64,000 nt of DNA from Flavobacteriaceae bacterium (GTDB lineage Bacteria; Bacteroidota; Bacteroidia; Flavobacteriales; Flavobacteriaceae): the NCBI GenBank assembly GCA_028279515.1, contig JANQNQ010000014.1, positions 248,001 to 312,000 on the forward strand. The letters are read 5' to 3'. Under the pieces are notes generated by a model. It ran no database searches. It saw nothing but the letters and a program-made list of their open reading frames with translations, and was not told where the DNA came from. The number at the start of each line of letters is the position of its first letter. Position 1 is the first letter of the stretch. Made by a program: the position numbers and the translations under genes. Of the stretch, positions 63,943-64,000 are shown in pieces.

Positions 63943-64000
63943 AAGACTGGACCAAAAAATTGTTCAATAACTCTTCGAAAAATCGTATTTTTACACAGCG

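Overview
The window reads as chromosomal DNA of a flavobacterium (phylum Bacteroidota, class Flavobacteriia). The evidence is a type IX secretion pair (SprF-like protein plus a cargo with a gliding-type C-terminal domain), a second cargo with a type A sorting tail, promoters of the Bacteroidota TAnnTTTG type in place of sigma-70 boxes, few Shine-Dalgarno sequences, and families typical of the class (DUF4286, DUF4199, DUF6428, OlsF-type acyltransferase). There is no rRNA and no CRISPR array. One tRNA gene (Leu, CAA) is present.

Layout. 1-2262: the 3' part of an A+T-rich TPR/GreAB-C/PIN-type protein, a probable conflict-system effector, facing the 3' end of tRNA-Leu. 2663-14532: housekeeping genes (prs, rplY, pth, ribF, serS) around a 1621-residue secreted metalloprotease and its SprF-like partner. 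15158-24998: TPR protein, rsmA, mgtE, an oxidoreductase, a dehydrogenase, and a LuxR/DUF4199 pair. 25555-27355: arsR-DUF6428-GNAT-arsC without an efflux pump. 27334-31967: envelope protein, OlsF-like ornithine-lipid synthase, aspartokinase. 32078-36359: fbp, then a tightly packed operon with a coiled-coil protein, an OmpA-associated module protein, a Ras-like small GTPase and a soluble hybrid histidine kinase. 37027-49738: aminotransferase, mfd, methyltransferase, YraN, LD-carboxypeptidase, DUF1800/DUF1501, metG. 49848-50480: a GIY-YIG nuclease gene inside a perfect 25-bp inverted repeat. 50594-53974: envelope protein, deacetylase, ferritin and a small Cys-rich basic protein. 53985-61364: a minus-strand cluster of Na+/H+ antiporter, K+ channel, two different enzymes each fused to an N-terminal Rieske domain, and a Crp/Fnr regulator.

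61365-64000 is the most unusual part. About 1.2 kb contains no convincing gene but holds seven tandem minus-strand units, each ending in an intrinsic terminator and each predicted to give a 70-85 nt RNA. Six of them, plus a small membrane-protein gene (62784) and a LytTR-type regulator gene (63108-63848), are preceded by the same site: a copy of (G/T)TAATAAGTGG, in seven of the eight followed by a second AAGTGG-like copy mostly 21 bp away, placed so that exactly 30 bp separate it from a TAnnTTT(G/A)-like -7 box. That spacing holds in eight of eight cases. I read this as a self-regulated LytTR regulon made of an array of related small RNAs and one membrane protein, organised like the CiaR-csRNA regulon of streptococci but with unrelated parts. 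I know of no description of it.

All calls come from reading the sequence. Family assignments rest on remembered motifs, and no database search was run.
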